In this document: positions 1-7,626 of the stretch, piece by piece
Layout: each line of letters begins with the position of its first letter
How positions within the stretch are numbered: the first letter of the stretch is position 1
DNA from: Desulfocicer vacuolatum DSM 3385
GTDB taxonomy: Bacteria > Desulfobacterota > Desulfobacteria > Desulfobacterales > SURF-7
Length of the DNA stretch: 18,262 bases
Direction of reading: 5' to 3'
NCBI GenBank assembly: GCA_945870015.1
Contig: CAMBQS010000027.1
Span: 1 to 18,262, forward strand
The notes under the pieces: model-generated
Told to the model about the DNA's origin: nothing
The model's input: the letters and a program-made list of their open reading frames with translations, nothing else
The model's database searches: none
Made by a program: the position numbers and the translations under genes

Positions 1-1102
1 TATTGACGGCCGCGCCAAAATTTAACCCGCCTGCAGGCAGGCCTCCGATCACACCCGGTTCTGCGGTCAGGGTGATCAGTTCCAGTATCTTTTCCTCGTT
101 GGCAATATTGGATATGCCTTCGGGCATTCCAATTCCCAGGTTAACGACACTGTTCGGAACCAGCTCAAACGCCGCCCTACGTGCAATAATCTTCCGTGCA
201 CTCATCTCCATGATGGGAAAGGATTGCATGGGAACCTTGATTTCACAACTGAAAGCAGGATTATACGCCTCTGCAAAAGTCTGATGATGATTCTTCGGCT
301 GAGACACAACAACGCAATCCACCAGAATTCCCGGGATTTTCACCTGCCTTGCGTTCAAGGTGCCCCGTTCGGCAATCCGCTCTACCTGCACAATGACAAA
401 CCCGTTGGAGTTTCTGGCAGCCGTTGCAATGGCCAGCGACTCCAGCGTCAGCGCCTCTTTTTCCATGGTGATATTGCCATCCGGATCCGCCGTGGTGCCC
501 CGCAGAATGGCAACATGGATCGGCAGGGTTTTATAGGCAAGATACTCCTTTCCATCAAATTTCATCAATTCAACCAGATCTTCGGTTGTCTTTGAGTTGA
601 TTTTCCCGCCGTCCAGCCTTGGATCCACAAACGTGCCCAGCCCTACCGTCGTGATAGTTCTGGGTTTATGAGCAGCGATGTCCCGGTACATATGGGAAAT
701 GACTCCCTGGGGGAAGTTATAGGCTTCGATCCTGTTTTCAATAGCCAGCTTCTGGAGTTTCGGCACCAAACCCCAATGACCGCCGATCACCCGCCGGACA
801 AGCCCTTCATGCCCCAGATGGTTCAGGCCGCGCTCTGCACCGTCTCCCTGACCGGCTGCATAAAGCAGTGTCAGATTTTTCGGTTTGTTGTTTTGCAGAA
901 AAAACGATTCCAGTGCAATGGCGATCTCCTCGGCAAATCCGATCCCCACAAATCCTCCGGTTGCAATGGTATCGCCGTCCCGGATCACCTGAACCGCTTC
1001 CTGGGCCGTAACGATTTTTCCCTTCCGGATTTTTGCCGGCGGAAAATCGGAGAGCATGGGATGACCGCTGTCCTGAAATGTAGATCCTCTCTGAATCGCC
1101 AT
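1..1102 (-). CDS. acyl-CoA:carboxylate CoA-transferase, family I, partial (C-terminus beyond the left edge)
   Basis: This reading frame is open from an ATG at 1102 to the window edge (367 codons seen). It matches family I CoA-transferases of the propionate CoA-transferase/YdiF type (about 520 aa), which carry the alpha and beta halves on one chain and move CoA between acyl-CoA and a free acid. The first half has a glycine-rich segment near residues 48-56 (ATGGFVGIG). The second half holds NLGIGMPEGISN and then TAEPGVIGG. By family knowledge the Glu in TAEPG (about residue 348) is the nucleophile that forms the glutamyl-CoA thioester. A GGGGAGG ribosome site precedes the ATG. The gene starts 16 bp after the apt stop, so it is probably the third gene of the mtnP-apt operon. 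Its substrates cannot be read from the sequence. Confidence 0.9.
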   Translation of the reverse strand, partial: MAIQRGSTFQDSGHPMLSDFPPAKIRKGKIVTAQEAVQVIRDGDTIATGGFVGIGFAEEIAIALESFFLQNNKPKNLTLLYAAGQGDGAERGLNHLGHEGLVRRVIGGHWGLVPKLQKLAIENRIEAYNFPQGVISHMYRDIAAHKPRTITTVGLGTFVDPRLDGGKINSKTTEDLVELMKFDGKEYLAYKTLPIHVAILRGTTADPDGNITMEKEALTLESLAIATAARNSNGFVIVQVERIAERGTLNARQVKIPGILVDCVVVSQPKNHHQTFAEAYNPAFSCEIKVPMQSFPIMEMSARKIIARRAAFELVPNSVVNLGIGMPEGISNIANEEKILELITLTAEPGVIGGLPAGGLNFGAAVN

Positions 1103-1118
1103 CGTGTGCCTCCCCGGA

Positions 1119-1640
1119 CTACTCCCCTTCAAACTCGGTCAGCGCAAACATCTTATGGTTCCCGATTTTCTCCCGGCCTTTTAAATCCGGAAGATCGATC
1201 ACAAAGGCCAGTTCCACGATTTCTCCTCCCAGCTTCTCCACCAGCTCAATGGCAGCAGAGATGGTGCCGCCGGTTGCAATCAGATCGTCCATGATCAGAA
1301 TCTTTTCACCCGGAGATATCGCGTCTTCATGCATCTCAACGACACTTTCCCCATACTCCAGGGTATAGGCCGCTTCAATGGTCTTATAAGGAAGCTTTCC
1401 CTTTTTTCTCACCGGAACAAAACCGATTCCCATTTTATAGGCCAGGACAGCTCCAAAGATAAATCCCCGTGCGTCAATCCCCACAATCTTGTCAATGGCC
1501 ATATCCTTGTACCGGTTATAAAAAGCATCACAAACCTCTTTCAATCCCTCCGGGTCCTGAATGAGTGTTGTGATATCCCGGAACATCACCCCTTTAATCG
1601 GCCAGTTTGGAACGGTTCGGATCTTTTCCCTTATCTTCAT
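1119..1640 (-). CDS. apt: adenine phosphoribosyltransferase
   Basis: A full-length 173-aa Apt, which is normal for the family. It condenses adenine with PRPP to give AMP and pyrophosphate in the cytosol. The PRPP-binding loop is clear as ILIMDDLIATGGT at residues 114-126. The N-terminal FPxKGxxFRD-like motif appears as WPIKGVMFRDIT, and GIDARGFIFG (about residues 54-63) is also typical. The ATG overlaps the mtnP stop in an ATGA arrangement, so the two are probably translationally coupled. The pairing makes sense because MtnP produces adenine from methylthioadenosine and Apt recycles it to AMP. Confidence 0.96.
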   Translation of the reverse strand: MKIREKIRTVPNWPIKGVMFRDITTLIQDPEGLKEVCDAFYNRYKDMAIDKIVGIDARGFIFGAVLAYKMGIGFVPVRKKGKLPYKTIEAAYTLEYGESVVEMHEDAISPGEKILIMDDLIATGGTISAAIELVEKLGGEIVELAFVIDLPDLKGREKIGNHKMFALTEFEGE

Positions 1641-2392
1641 TTTGCTTCTCCTATTTTTGGAATCACGCGGACGAGCAGATTTTTTACACTGTCCGCATTC
1701 TTGTGAAAAACCTCCAGGATTTCATCCCAGGATACTGGCGCTTCATCCTCTTTCCAGCAGTCATAGTCTGTGGACATGGCAACCGCTGCATACGGGACAC
1801 CGGCCTCGTTGGCCAGTGCCGCTTCCGGTGCCACCGACATATTGACCACATCCGCTCCCCAGACACGGAACATTCTGGATTCTGCGCGGGTTGAAAATCT
1901 GGGGCCTTCGATAGTAATCACAGTTCCGCCATTGTGCGCCCGCAATCCCAGTTCTCCGGCTGTTTCATACAGAAGATTCCGCAGATTCCTGTCAAATGGA
2001 TCTGCCATACCGGTATGCTTGGCGCCGTATTCAAAGGACTCAAAAAAGGTGGTTTTCCGGTGTCTGGTAAAATCGATGAACTGATCCAGAATCACAAAAT
2101 CACCGCGGCCGATCTCCTCTCTCAGGCTGCCACAAGCGGTGGTAGCGAGGATGTGCGTCACTCCCTGATTTTTTAAAGCCTGAACATTAGCCCGATAATT
2201 CACCTGGGTCGGGCTGAGCTGATGTTTTTTCCCGTGCCTGGCCAGCATCACAACCGCCACTCCGTTAATTCTCCCCACAGACAGCGGGGAAGACGGTTTC
2301 CCGAAAGGAGTACTCACCTCCAACTGCTTCTGCTGCTCCAGAATATTTGGATCATCCAGTCCTGATCCGCCAATGATACCGATTTTGATCAT
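1637..2392 (-). CDS. mtnP: S-methyl-5'-thioadenosine phosphorylase
   Basis: A 251-aa purine nucleoside phosphorylase of the MTAP type. It splits methylthioadenosine with phosphate into adenine and 5-methylthioribose-1-phosphate, the first step of MTA salvage. The N-terminus has the phosphate-binding segment IGIIGGSGLDD. ARHGKKHQLSPTQVNYRAN follows at about residues 51-69. NMSVAPEAALANEAG and STDYDCWKEDE near the C-terminus are characteristic of MTAP rather than of inosine/guanosine phosphorylases. An AAGGAG ribosome site precedes the ATG at 2392. It is the first gene of the operon with apt and the CoA-transferase. No mtnA or other later salvage gene is visible in the window. Confidence 0.93.
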   Translation of the reverse strand: MIKIGIIGGSGLDDPNILEQQKQLEVSTPFGKPSSPLSVGRINGVAVVMLARHGKKHQLSPTQVNYRANVQALKNQGVTHILATTACGSLREEIGRGDFVILDQFIDFTRHRKTTFFESFEYGAKHTGMADPFDRNLRNLLYETAGELGLRAHNGGTVITIEGPRFSTRAESRMFRVWGADVVNMSVAPEAALANEAGVPYAAVAMSTDYDCWKEDEAPVSWDEILEVFHKNADSVKNLLVRVIPKIGEAK

Positions 2393-2435
2393 TCGTATCT
2401 CCTTGTGATAATCAGTTTGGTTTATAGTGAATTCT

Positions 2436-2450
2436 CCACAAGATTTGTGG
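2436..2450. promoter_or_regulatory. palindrome upstream of mtnP, possible operator
   Basis: A perfect inverted repeat CCACAA-GAT-TTGTGG lies 44 bp upstream of the mtnP start, in the 183-bp gap before the MBL gene. Its position suits an operator for the mtnP operon. No regulator can be named and no convincing -35/-10 pair was found beside it. Confidence 0.35.
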
Positions 2451-2568
2451 CGAACCTTTGATTATTCTTAAAACAAATATTTTTCCATTACTTGAATCAA
2501 ATCATAAGTCATATTAAACAGACAGCATCCATAAATGCAACAGTATAATGGCATTTATTCAATGAGTT

Positions 2569-2601
2569 AAAACGGCTAAAACTGACAAAACCGGCCGTTT
2601 T
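2569..2601 (-). terminator. possible terminator overlapping the end of the MBL hydrolase gene
   Basis: AAAACGGC at 2569-2576 pairs with GCCGTTTT at 2594-2601. On the minus strand the hairpin spans the stop codon and is followed by the GCCGTTTT arm and then AACTC, a short T-run only. A second weak hairpin (ATAAATGC 2531-2538 with GCATTTAT 2551-2558) lies just downstream. Either could end the MBL transcript. Confidence 0.35.
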
Positions 2602-3460
2602 TCTCTATGATCCGATTCTCACACAACAGTTTTTCCAGATGTTTCCCCATCAGGGCGCGTTCGCCGAATTCAAAAAAGGCTTTGGGCTCTCTTTTCTTTC
2701 TGTAGATCAAGCAGGCATCGACAATATCTGTCATGCTTCTTGGCTCTTTCAGGAATTGCAGTAATCTCTCCTCCCGTGTCTGGATCACTCCAAGATATTG
2801 ATCCCACAGCTCGCCGGGCTGATTTTCGAAAACCCCTTCTTCATGGCTGCATAGCCATACTTTTGCCGGTATCTGCGAGAGCCGCCTGACAGAATCTATG
2901 GTATCACTTATGCTTGAGTGAACATCGCCATACCACGGCCCGAATGGAGTCAGGTCATAATCACCCAAAAACAGAATATCCGTCTCCCCCTTAAAAAGAA
3001 AAGCAAGATGCCCTGGAGTGTGACCGGGCGTTGCGATGATTTTCACTTCCACATAGCCCAGAGAAAGGCTTTCACCATCCTGAAGTGTCCGGGAAGGAAT
3101 CCGGGGTTTGAAATGAAACAGGTCACGGAATGCCGGTTCCCAGTAGTCCCTGTGTTTATGATCCAGGCCATAGGCGTTCACCAGATTTTCAAGACTGGAA
3201 AGCGGCGGAGAATCCGCTGCTGATACAGCCAGCGGCAGATCATCGAACAGATCCAGATGCATGAAATGATCTTCGTGCCAGTGACTGAGCCAGATTTCCC
3301 GGACGCCGTTCTCTTTCCGCAGCCGGAGCAGTCTTTCCCGGTTGGAAGCCGGATCGATCAGGATGCCGGGGCCTGCGATATAGATGCTGTTGCAATATGG
3401 GTATTTACCCTTATTTTCACCGGGTATGAACCATATCGGCCCAAAATGCTTCTCCTCCAT
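2576..3460 (-). CDS. MBL-fold metallo-hydrolase
   Basis: A 294-aa metallo-beta-lactamase-fold hydrolase. The zinc motif HxHxDH is present as SHWHEDHFMHLD, followed by TPGHTPGHLAF (third metal histidine) and LGDYDLT (bridging Asp). Families with this core act as hydroxyacylglutathione hydrolases, nucleases or other hydrolases, and the substrate cannot be inferred here. The C-terminal 60-70 residues, after the SHEEG segment, look helical and may form a winged-helix tail as in LACTB2-like proteins. The frame is open further upstream to 3574, but the ATG at 3460 is chosen because AGGAGGAGAGGGG lies directly before it and the protein there begins in a normal MBL strand. It is divergent from the fmdE-like gene with a 247-bp gap. 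Confidence 0.85.
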   Translation of the reverse strand: MEEKHFGPIWFIPGENKGKYPYCNSIYIAGPGILIDPASNRERLLRLRKENGVREIWLSHWHEDHFMHLDLFDDLPLAVSAADSPPLSSLENLVNAYGLDHKHRDYWEPAFRDLFHFKPRIPSRTLQDGESLSLGYVEVKIIATPGHTPGHLAFLFKGETDILFLGDYDLTPFGPWYGDVHSSISDTIDSVRRLSQIPAKVWLCSHEEGVFENQPGELWDQYLGVIQTREERLLQFLKEPRSMTDIVDACLIYRKKREPKAFFEFGERALMGKHLEKLLCENRIIEKNGRFCQF

Positions 3461-3707
3461 CCCCTCTCCTCCTGGATCAAATATCCATAATTTCAAATGT
3501 CTTTTCAAGCCGTGAGGCTCTTGATGCAGATTCCTCCAAAAAACAGTGTGAATTAAACCAGGTACCTGCTTCACGGATTATGGCATGAATCCGGCTTCTT
3601 GTGCAAGAATCCATTTTATCCGGAAAATTGATGTATCCTCTATTTTGCCTCTTGCAATACCAGACCATTATGCTAAATTTAGCGTAACGATTAAAGACAG
3701 GTTTACA

Positions 3708-4367
3708 ATGAAAAATTTTCACACGCTATTACAGGAATCTTCCATTGCCCACGGCCATCTCTGTCCGGGACAGGTGGTGGGTGTCCGTATGGCCATGCTG
3801 GGTTGCCGGCTGATCGGCCTTACTGATCCAACCCGGCTGGATCAGATCAAAAAACTTCTGGTGTATGTCGAAATGGATCGGTGCACAGCCGATGCAGTGG
3901 CCCATGTCACCGGTGTAAAACTGGGACGCCGGAGCCTGAAATTCATGGATTATGGAATTATGGCTGCCACATTTATCAACCTCATGTCTCAAAAATCCTT
4001 CCGGGTGCTATCCACCGAAGAATCCCGTGAACTGGTATCTGAATATGCTCCGGAAATTCACGGAAAATCCAGGCAGCAACTGACAGCCTATCAGCGCATG
4101 CCTGACAGCGTTCTTTTCCGGGTACAGGAAGTCCAGGTAAAACTGAATGAACTTGACCTGCCCGGCCCCACGCGATGGAAAGCGGTCTGCAGCCGCTGCG
4201 GTCAGGTAATACGGGATGGAAGAGAGATTATCCGGAACAATAAAATCCTTTGTAAACCCTGTACAGAGCAATCCTATTTTTCAGATGCCCGGGAGATCAC
4301 CTGGCCGGACATGAACTGGTCGCCTGTGAACCCAGGGCCAGATCCGGTTCAGGAAATGCACTCCTGA
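3708..4367 (+). CDS. FmdE family protein with C-terminal zinc ribbon
   Basis: A 219-aa protein of the FmdE family, named after subunit E of molybdenum formylmethanofuran dehydrogenase. The N-terminal signature HGHLCPGQVVGVRMAM (from residue 15) and DRCTADAVAHVTG (about residues 57-69) carry the conserved His/Cys of the FmdE domain. The C-terminus has two CxxC pairs, CSRC at 161-164 and CKPC at 182-185, as in a zinc ribbon. In non-methanogens these proteins occur beside molybdopterin genes and their role is not settled. The next gene encodes a molybdopterin-binding protein 26 bp downstream, so the two are likely co-transcribed. The frame extends upstream to 3585, but the start at 3708 is chosen because homologues begin at the FHTLL helix. 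The ribosome site there is weak. Confidence 0.85.
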   Translation: MKNFHTLLQESSIAHGHLCPGQVVGVRMAMLGCRLIGLTDPTRLDQIKKLLVYVEMDRCTADAVAHVTGVKLGRRSLKFMDYGIMAATFINLMSQKSFRVLSTEESRELVSEYAPEIHGKSRQQLTAYQRMPDSVLFRVQEVQVKLNELDLPGPTRWKAVCSRCGQVIRDGREIIRNNKILCKPCTEQSYFSDAREITWPDMNWSPVNPGPDPVQEMHS

Positions 4368-4393
4368 AACAACCCGTATAGAAGGAAAATCCA

Positions 4394-5422
4394 GTGATTA
4401 AAAAAATAAGCGTTCTCGATGCAGTTGGAACCAAACTGGCCCATGATATTACGGAAATCCGTCCCGGAGAATTCAAAGGGCCGGCATTCCAAAAAGGATA
4501 TACGGTTTGTAATGAAGATATCTGCCATTTGCAGAGATTAGGAAAAAACAATCTCTACCTGATCGACCTGGATGAAAATGAGATACATGAAAACCAGGCT
4601 GCATCCATTCTTGCCAGAGGTCTGGCTGGCGAAGGGATTACATGGAAGGATGAACCCAGGGAAGGAAAAATCGGATTGCATGCGGCAACAGACGGCATCC
4701 TTGTTGTGGATAAGGCCGCGCTGGCTGCCTTCAATCTTGTGGATGAAGTGATGTGTGCAACCCGAAGCAGTTATTCTCTTGTCAAAAAAGGAGACCTGGT
4801 GGCTGCGACCCGTGCGATTCCCCTGGTGATGAAACGGGCGCCCATCGAGCGGGCAGCCGCCATTGCTTCCCAGAACAAGGGAGTGGTTTCAGTTCTTCCT
4901 CTGAAAACCGCCCTTACCGGAATCGTTATTACCGGTAATGAGGTTTTTCACGGTTTGATCGACGACCGGTTTGCACCGGTATTAACCCGAAAAATCGAGG
5001 ATCTGGGCTCTCAGGTTCATAAGGTCACTTTTGTCCCGGATGATATCATCCAGATTCAGCAGGCCATTGAACAGAACCTGTCTGAAGGCTGTAATCTGAT
5101 CCTGGTCAGCGGCGGAATGAGCGTTGATCCGGATGATGTCACACGGAAAGCCATATACCAGAGCGGAGCGGATGAGATTCACTATGGAGCGGCCGTGCTT
5201 CCGGGCTCCATGTTCATGGTCGCTTACCGTAACAACATCCCGATTGTCGGAATCCCGGCCTGCGGTCTGCATCACCGGATTACGGTTCTGGATCTGGTTC
5301 TTCCGCGAATCCTGTCCGGAGAACATATCGGCAAAAAAGAGCTGGCATTTCTCGGTCACGGCGGATTGTGCCTGGATTGCAAACCGTGTGTCTATCCGCA
5401 CTGCCCCTTTGGCAAGGGATGA
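4394..5422 (+). CDS. molybdopterin-binding protein (MoeA/MogA-like domain) with Cys-rich tail
   Basis: A 342-aa protein. Its C-terminal half is a MoCF-biosynthesis (MogA/MoeA-type) domain: GIVITGNEVFHG near residue 177, VSGGMSVDPDDVT around 237-249, and PGSMFMVAYRNNIPIVGIPAC, which corresponds to the PG(K/S)P loop region of MoeA. The N-terminal part (about 1-165) resembles the extra domain of MoeA-like molybdopterin-binding proteins in sulfate reducers. The last 17 residues carry four cysteines spaced C-x2-C-x2-C-x4-C (326, 329, 332, 337), which could bind metal or an iron-sulfur cluster (inference). The start is GTG with GAAGGA 7 bp upstream. It probably helps insert, carry or sense the molybdenum or tungsten pterin cofactor together with the upstream FmdE protein. 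Confidence 0.85.
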   Translation: MIKKISVLDAVGTKLAHDITEIRPGEFKGPAFQKGYTVCNEDICHLQRLGKNNLYLIDLDENEIHENQAASILARGLAGEGITWKDEPREGKIGLHAATDGILVVDKAALAAFNLVDEVMCATRSSYSLVKKGDLVAATRAIPLVMKRAPIERAAAIASQNKGVVSVLPLKTALTGIVITGNEVFHGLIDDRFAPVLTRKIEDLGSQVHKVTFVPDDIIQIQQAIEQNLSEGCNLILVSGGMSVDPDDVTRKAIYQSGADEIHYGAAVLPGSMFMVAYRNNIPIVGIPACGLHHRITVLDLVLPRILSGEHIGKKELAFLGHGGLCLDCKPCVYPHCPFGKG

Positions 5423-5437
5423 TGGGAACAACACTCT

Positions 5438-6349
5438 TTACAGATCGAAATCCATGCCAAAACCAAAGGCCATGTAGAACTCATTGTCCCGATTGCGATC
5501 CTGGATATTCACACCTGCCTGCGAATAGATTCGCGGTTTGTTCATGCCCCAGAGAGTGTCCATGGGCAACCAGTACAATTGCCCCCCTGCACGTTGCCGC
5601 GTGATATCTGTATTGCGGGCAAAGGTAATCTCATAATACGGCCCAAGATACAGAACTGCCTTACCGGCCCCTTTCCATGAAGGAGCCAGGAATTGTGTAC
5701 GGTTTGCAATCACAAAATCGCCGTCTTTTACAAGCGTGTCATATTCCAGTTCCAGAAAATAGGGGCCATCTCCATTAAAGCGGAAATAGGACAGGTCTGT
5801 CTGGTTTATGATCAGCATCGATCCGGCCTTGGCGTACAGGGTGGGCTGGAAAAGCAGACGATGTCCTGTGGCCTCCTCCTCCGTACCTTCACGATCTTCA
5901 AGCTCCTGTTTTCCAAATCCGGCATCTTCATCCGAGAACGAGAGGAGACCTGTGTTTGATCCGAAAAAACCGTAGATGTCATATTCCACCCGCAGGTTGG
6001 CAAAGATCGCAGGCTGCCATTCCCCATGCACCGATCCCTTGACATACGCAGGGGAAACACCCAGACCCAGACCTGCCTGAACATATCGTGTCTGCATGCC
6101 GTCCTCTTCGGTTTCCTGCACCCATCTCCTGTAACCACCGGTCATCAGCAACAACCCGTCCGGGTTGACCTGCGCGACCAGATCGGCTGTCAGTGTAGTT
6201 TGAACCCGGGTTGGGGGTACAGAATGTTTTTCATCTGTTTCAGATGCACAGGCAGGCCATAGGCAGACTGTCTCCATATATATAAACAGAAACATGCACA
6301 CGATAGAAAATATTTTCAATTTCTTTGTTGTTAATCCCGGATTATTCAA
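5438..6349 (-). CDS. outer-membrane beta-barrel protein, hypothetical
   Basis: A 303-aa predicted outer-membrane protein with no recognised specific family. A signal peptide is visible: KK at 9-10, a hydrophobic core at 13-32 and an ACA-S cleavage site near residue 35. The mature part alternates hydrophobic and polar residues in short strands separated by turns, with many Tyr, Phe and Gly, and ends GFGMDFDL. Strands such as KAVLYLGPYYEITFA and EFYMAFGFGMDFDL look like barrel staves, and an acidic loop sits near residues 140-160. The start is TTG at 6349, chosen because AAAAAGGAG lies 7 bp before it and the signal peptide follows at once. It is convergent with the molybdopterin-binding gene, only 15 bp apart. 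Confidence 0.75.
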   Translation of the reverse strand: MNNPGLTTKKLKIFSIVCMFLFIYMETVCLWPACASETDEKHSVPPTRVQTTLTADLVAQVNPDGLLLMTGGYRRWVQETEEDGMQTRYVQAGLGLGVSPAYVKGSVHGEWQPAIFANLRVEYDIYGFFGSNTGLLSFSDEDAGFGKQELEDREGTEEEATGHRLLFQPTLYAKAGSMLIINQTDLSYFRFNGDGPYFLELEYDTLVKDGDFVIANRTQFLAPSWKGAGKAVLYLGPYYEITFARNTDITRQRAGGQLYWLPMDTLWGMNKPRIYSQAGVNIQDRNRDNEFYMAFGFGMDFDL

Positions 6350-6502
6350 TCTGGTTCTCCTTTTTCAGTATGCCGCTAAAAAGCCATCCAACATAAACAG
6401 CCTCAAACAATTTTTTACAAATTGTCAATTGAATTCTCAATCAGACAAAAAACGCAGCCCATTTGTTGGCATAACACCCATACGATTCCGGGCTTTTCAG
6501 CG

Positions 6503-6553
6503 AAAAAAAGGGGGCATTTCTTCATGTTACGCAAATGAAGAATTCCCCCTTTT
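6503..6553 (-). terminator. rho-independent terminator after the TatT-family gene
   Basis: GGGGG (6510-6514) plus a TTCTTCAT arm pairs with ATGAAGAA plus CCCCC (6545-6549) around a loop near 6527-6535. On the minus strand the stem is followed by a run of seven T. It lies 24 bp past the stop of the TatT-family gene and separates it from the outer-membrane gene. The other strand has only four T. Confidence 0.85.
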
Positions 6554-6576
6554 CTCTGCACTTCATACCTGTAATT

Positions 6577-7464
6577 CTAAAACTGATCATCCACCTGGGC
6601 AAGGAGTTCCTCTGCTTTTGCCTTGGCAATCTCGTTTGCGAGATTCTGCTCCGGAAGAAGGTTGTCCGGTGCGGCAAGAACCTCTTCCAGTGTTTTCACA
6701 AAAAGATCCCGGTCCTGAATCATGAATGCATAATATTTTGCATAAAAAACAAGCCACATTAAATATTTTCGTTCCGAAATCCTGAAGGCTTCATTAAAAT
6801 GTTGCTTTGCCTTTTCCGGGTTACCGCCAAACATCACCGGTCTAGCAGCATTATAGGTACCGCACACGGCATGAACCCCGCCATACTTATAGGTTTCATC
6901 CAGAACCAGAATTCTCTCGATAAGCGCCTCCGCTTTTGGCAGATCCAGCAGCGCAGCAGGATTGTCCGATGAGGCTGTACCGATCCAGCCGAAAGTGGAG
7001 CTCAGCAGGGCAAACAAGGCCGGCACATCCTCTTTCTGAAAAGACTGTAAAGCCTTTGCATATTCTTCATCTGATTTTCCCAGGGCTTGGTTAAAGGCAT
7101 CATTATGTTTCAAAATGCCCAGGGCATAATTCTTGGCCTTCAGATAATACCTGGCAGACCGTTTTTTGTCCGATTCCTGCAAAAACATTGCATATCCACT
7201 GTTCAACTCCGAGGCAGGCAGCAAGAGTTCCGGATCATTCGGAGCCATTTCCAGAAACATGTCGGATTGAAGGATCATGGCCGGCATGGCCGCCTTCATC
7301 TGCTCCGGATCCGGATAGCGGTTGACCACGCTCTTTCCATGCTTTCCCATGAGCTTTGCGGTATTGACCATCATGTTTTCTTTAAAAGACGTACACCCGG
7401 TTATCAGAAATACCATAGCTGTTCCTATAAACACATTCAACTTTGCAACGCGAATACCATTCAT
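6577..7464 (-). CDS. TRAP transporter TatT component family lipoprotein
   Basis: A 295-aa lipoprotein. The N-terminus has a hydrophobic segment ending in the lipobox LITGC, with Cys24 as the expected lipidated residue. The rest is helical with TPR-like pairs, for example SARYYLKAKNYALGIL and AKQHFNEAFRIS, and PVMFGGNPEKAKQHF is typical of the TatT family. T components associate with periplasmic TRAP substrate-binding proteins and form trimers in Treponema. Here no TRAP P, Q or M gene is next to it, so it may serve a distant transporter or act alone. A GGAGGAAGG ribosome site precedes the ATG. It is divergent from phaC, with about 160 bp between them. Confidence 0.85.
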   Translation of the reverse strand: MNGIRVAKLNVFIGTAMVFLITGCTSFKENMMVNTAKLMGKHGKSVVNRYPDPEQMKAAMPAMILQSDMFLEMAPNDPELLLPASELNSGYAMFLQESDKKRSARYYLKAKNYALGILKHNDAFNQALGKSDEEYAKALQSFQKEDVPALFALLSSTFGWIGTASSDNPAALLDLPKAEALIERILVLDETYKYGGVHAVCGTYNAARPVMFGGNPEKAKQHFNEAFRISERKYLMWLVFYAKYYAFMIQDRDLFVKTLEEVLAAPDNLLPEQNLANEIAKAKAEELLAQVDDQF

Positions 7465-7532
7465 TCCCTTCCTCCTTTTTTTTGATCTTAATTTTATCCA
7501 ATCAAAAAATACGCTAATTGATCATTCGAAAG

Positions 7533-7561
7533 TTGATTTGATTCTATTTAAGCCTTATAGT
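7533..7561 (+). promoter_or_regulatory. sigma-70-type promoter for phaC
   Basis: TTGATT at 7533-7538 and TATAGT at 7556-7561 are separated by 17 bp, about 65 bp upstream of the phaC start. Good hexamers at ideal spacing in a divergent intergenic region make this a likely phaC promoter. Confidence 0.6.
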
Positions 7562-7626
7562 AAAAGCAAATGAAAAACAATCTTTTGTAGATCCAACCCA
7601 CTCCAATCCGGAAAGGAGAGATGCCC

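Noticed and set aside
224..1294. Plus-strand ORFs of 123 and 208 codons
   Set aside because: Antisense shadows of the CoA-transferase and apt genes, without ribosome sites or family features.
3461..3574. Upstream in-frame extension of the MBL hydrolase
   Set aside because: A strong ribosome site lies inside it directly before the ATG at 3460, so the extension is leader sequence.
3585..3707. Upstream in-frame extension of the FmdE-family gene
   Set aside because: Adds 41 residues with no family match; the gene more likely starts at 3708.
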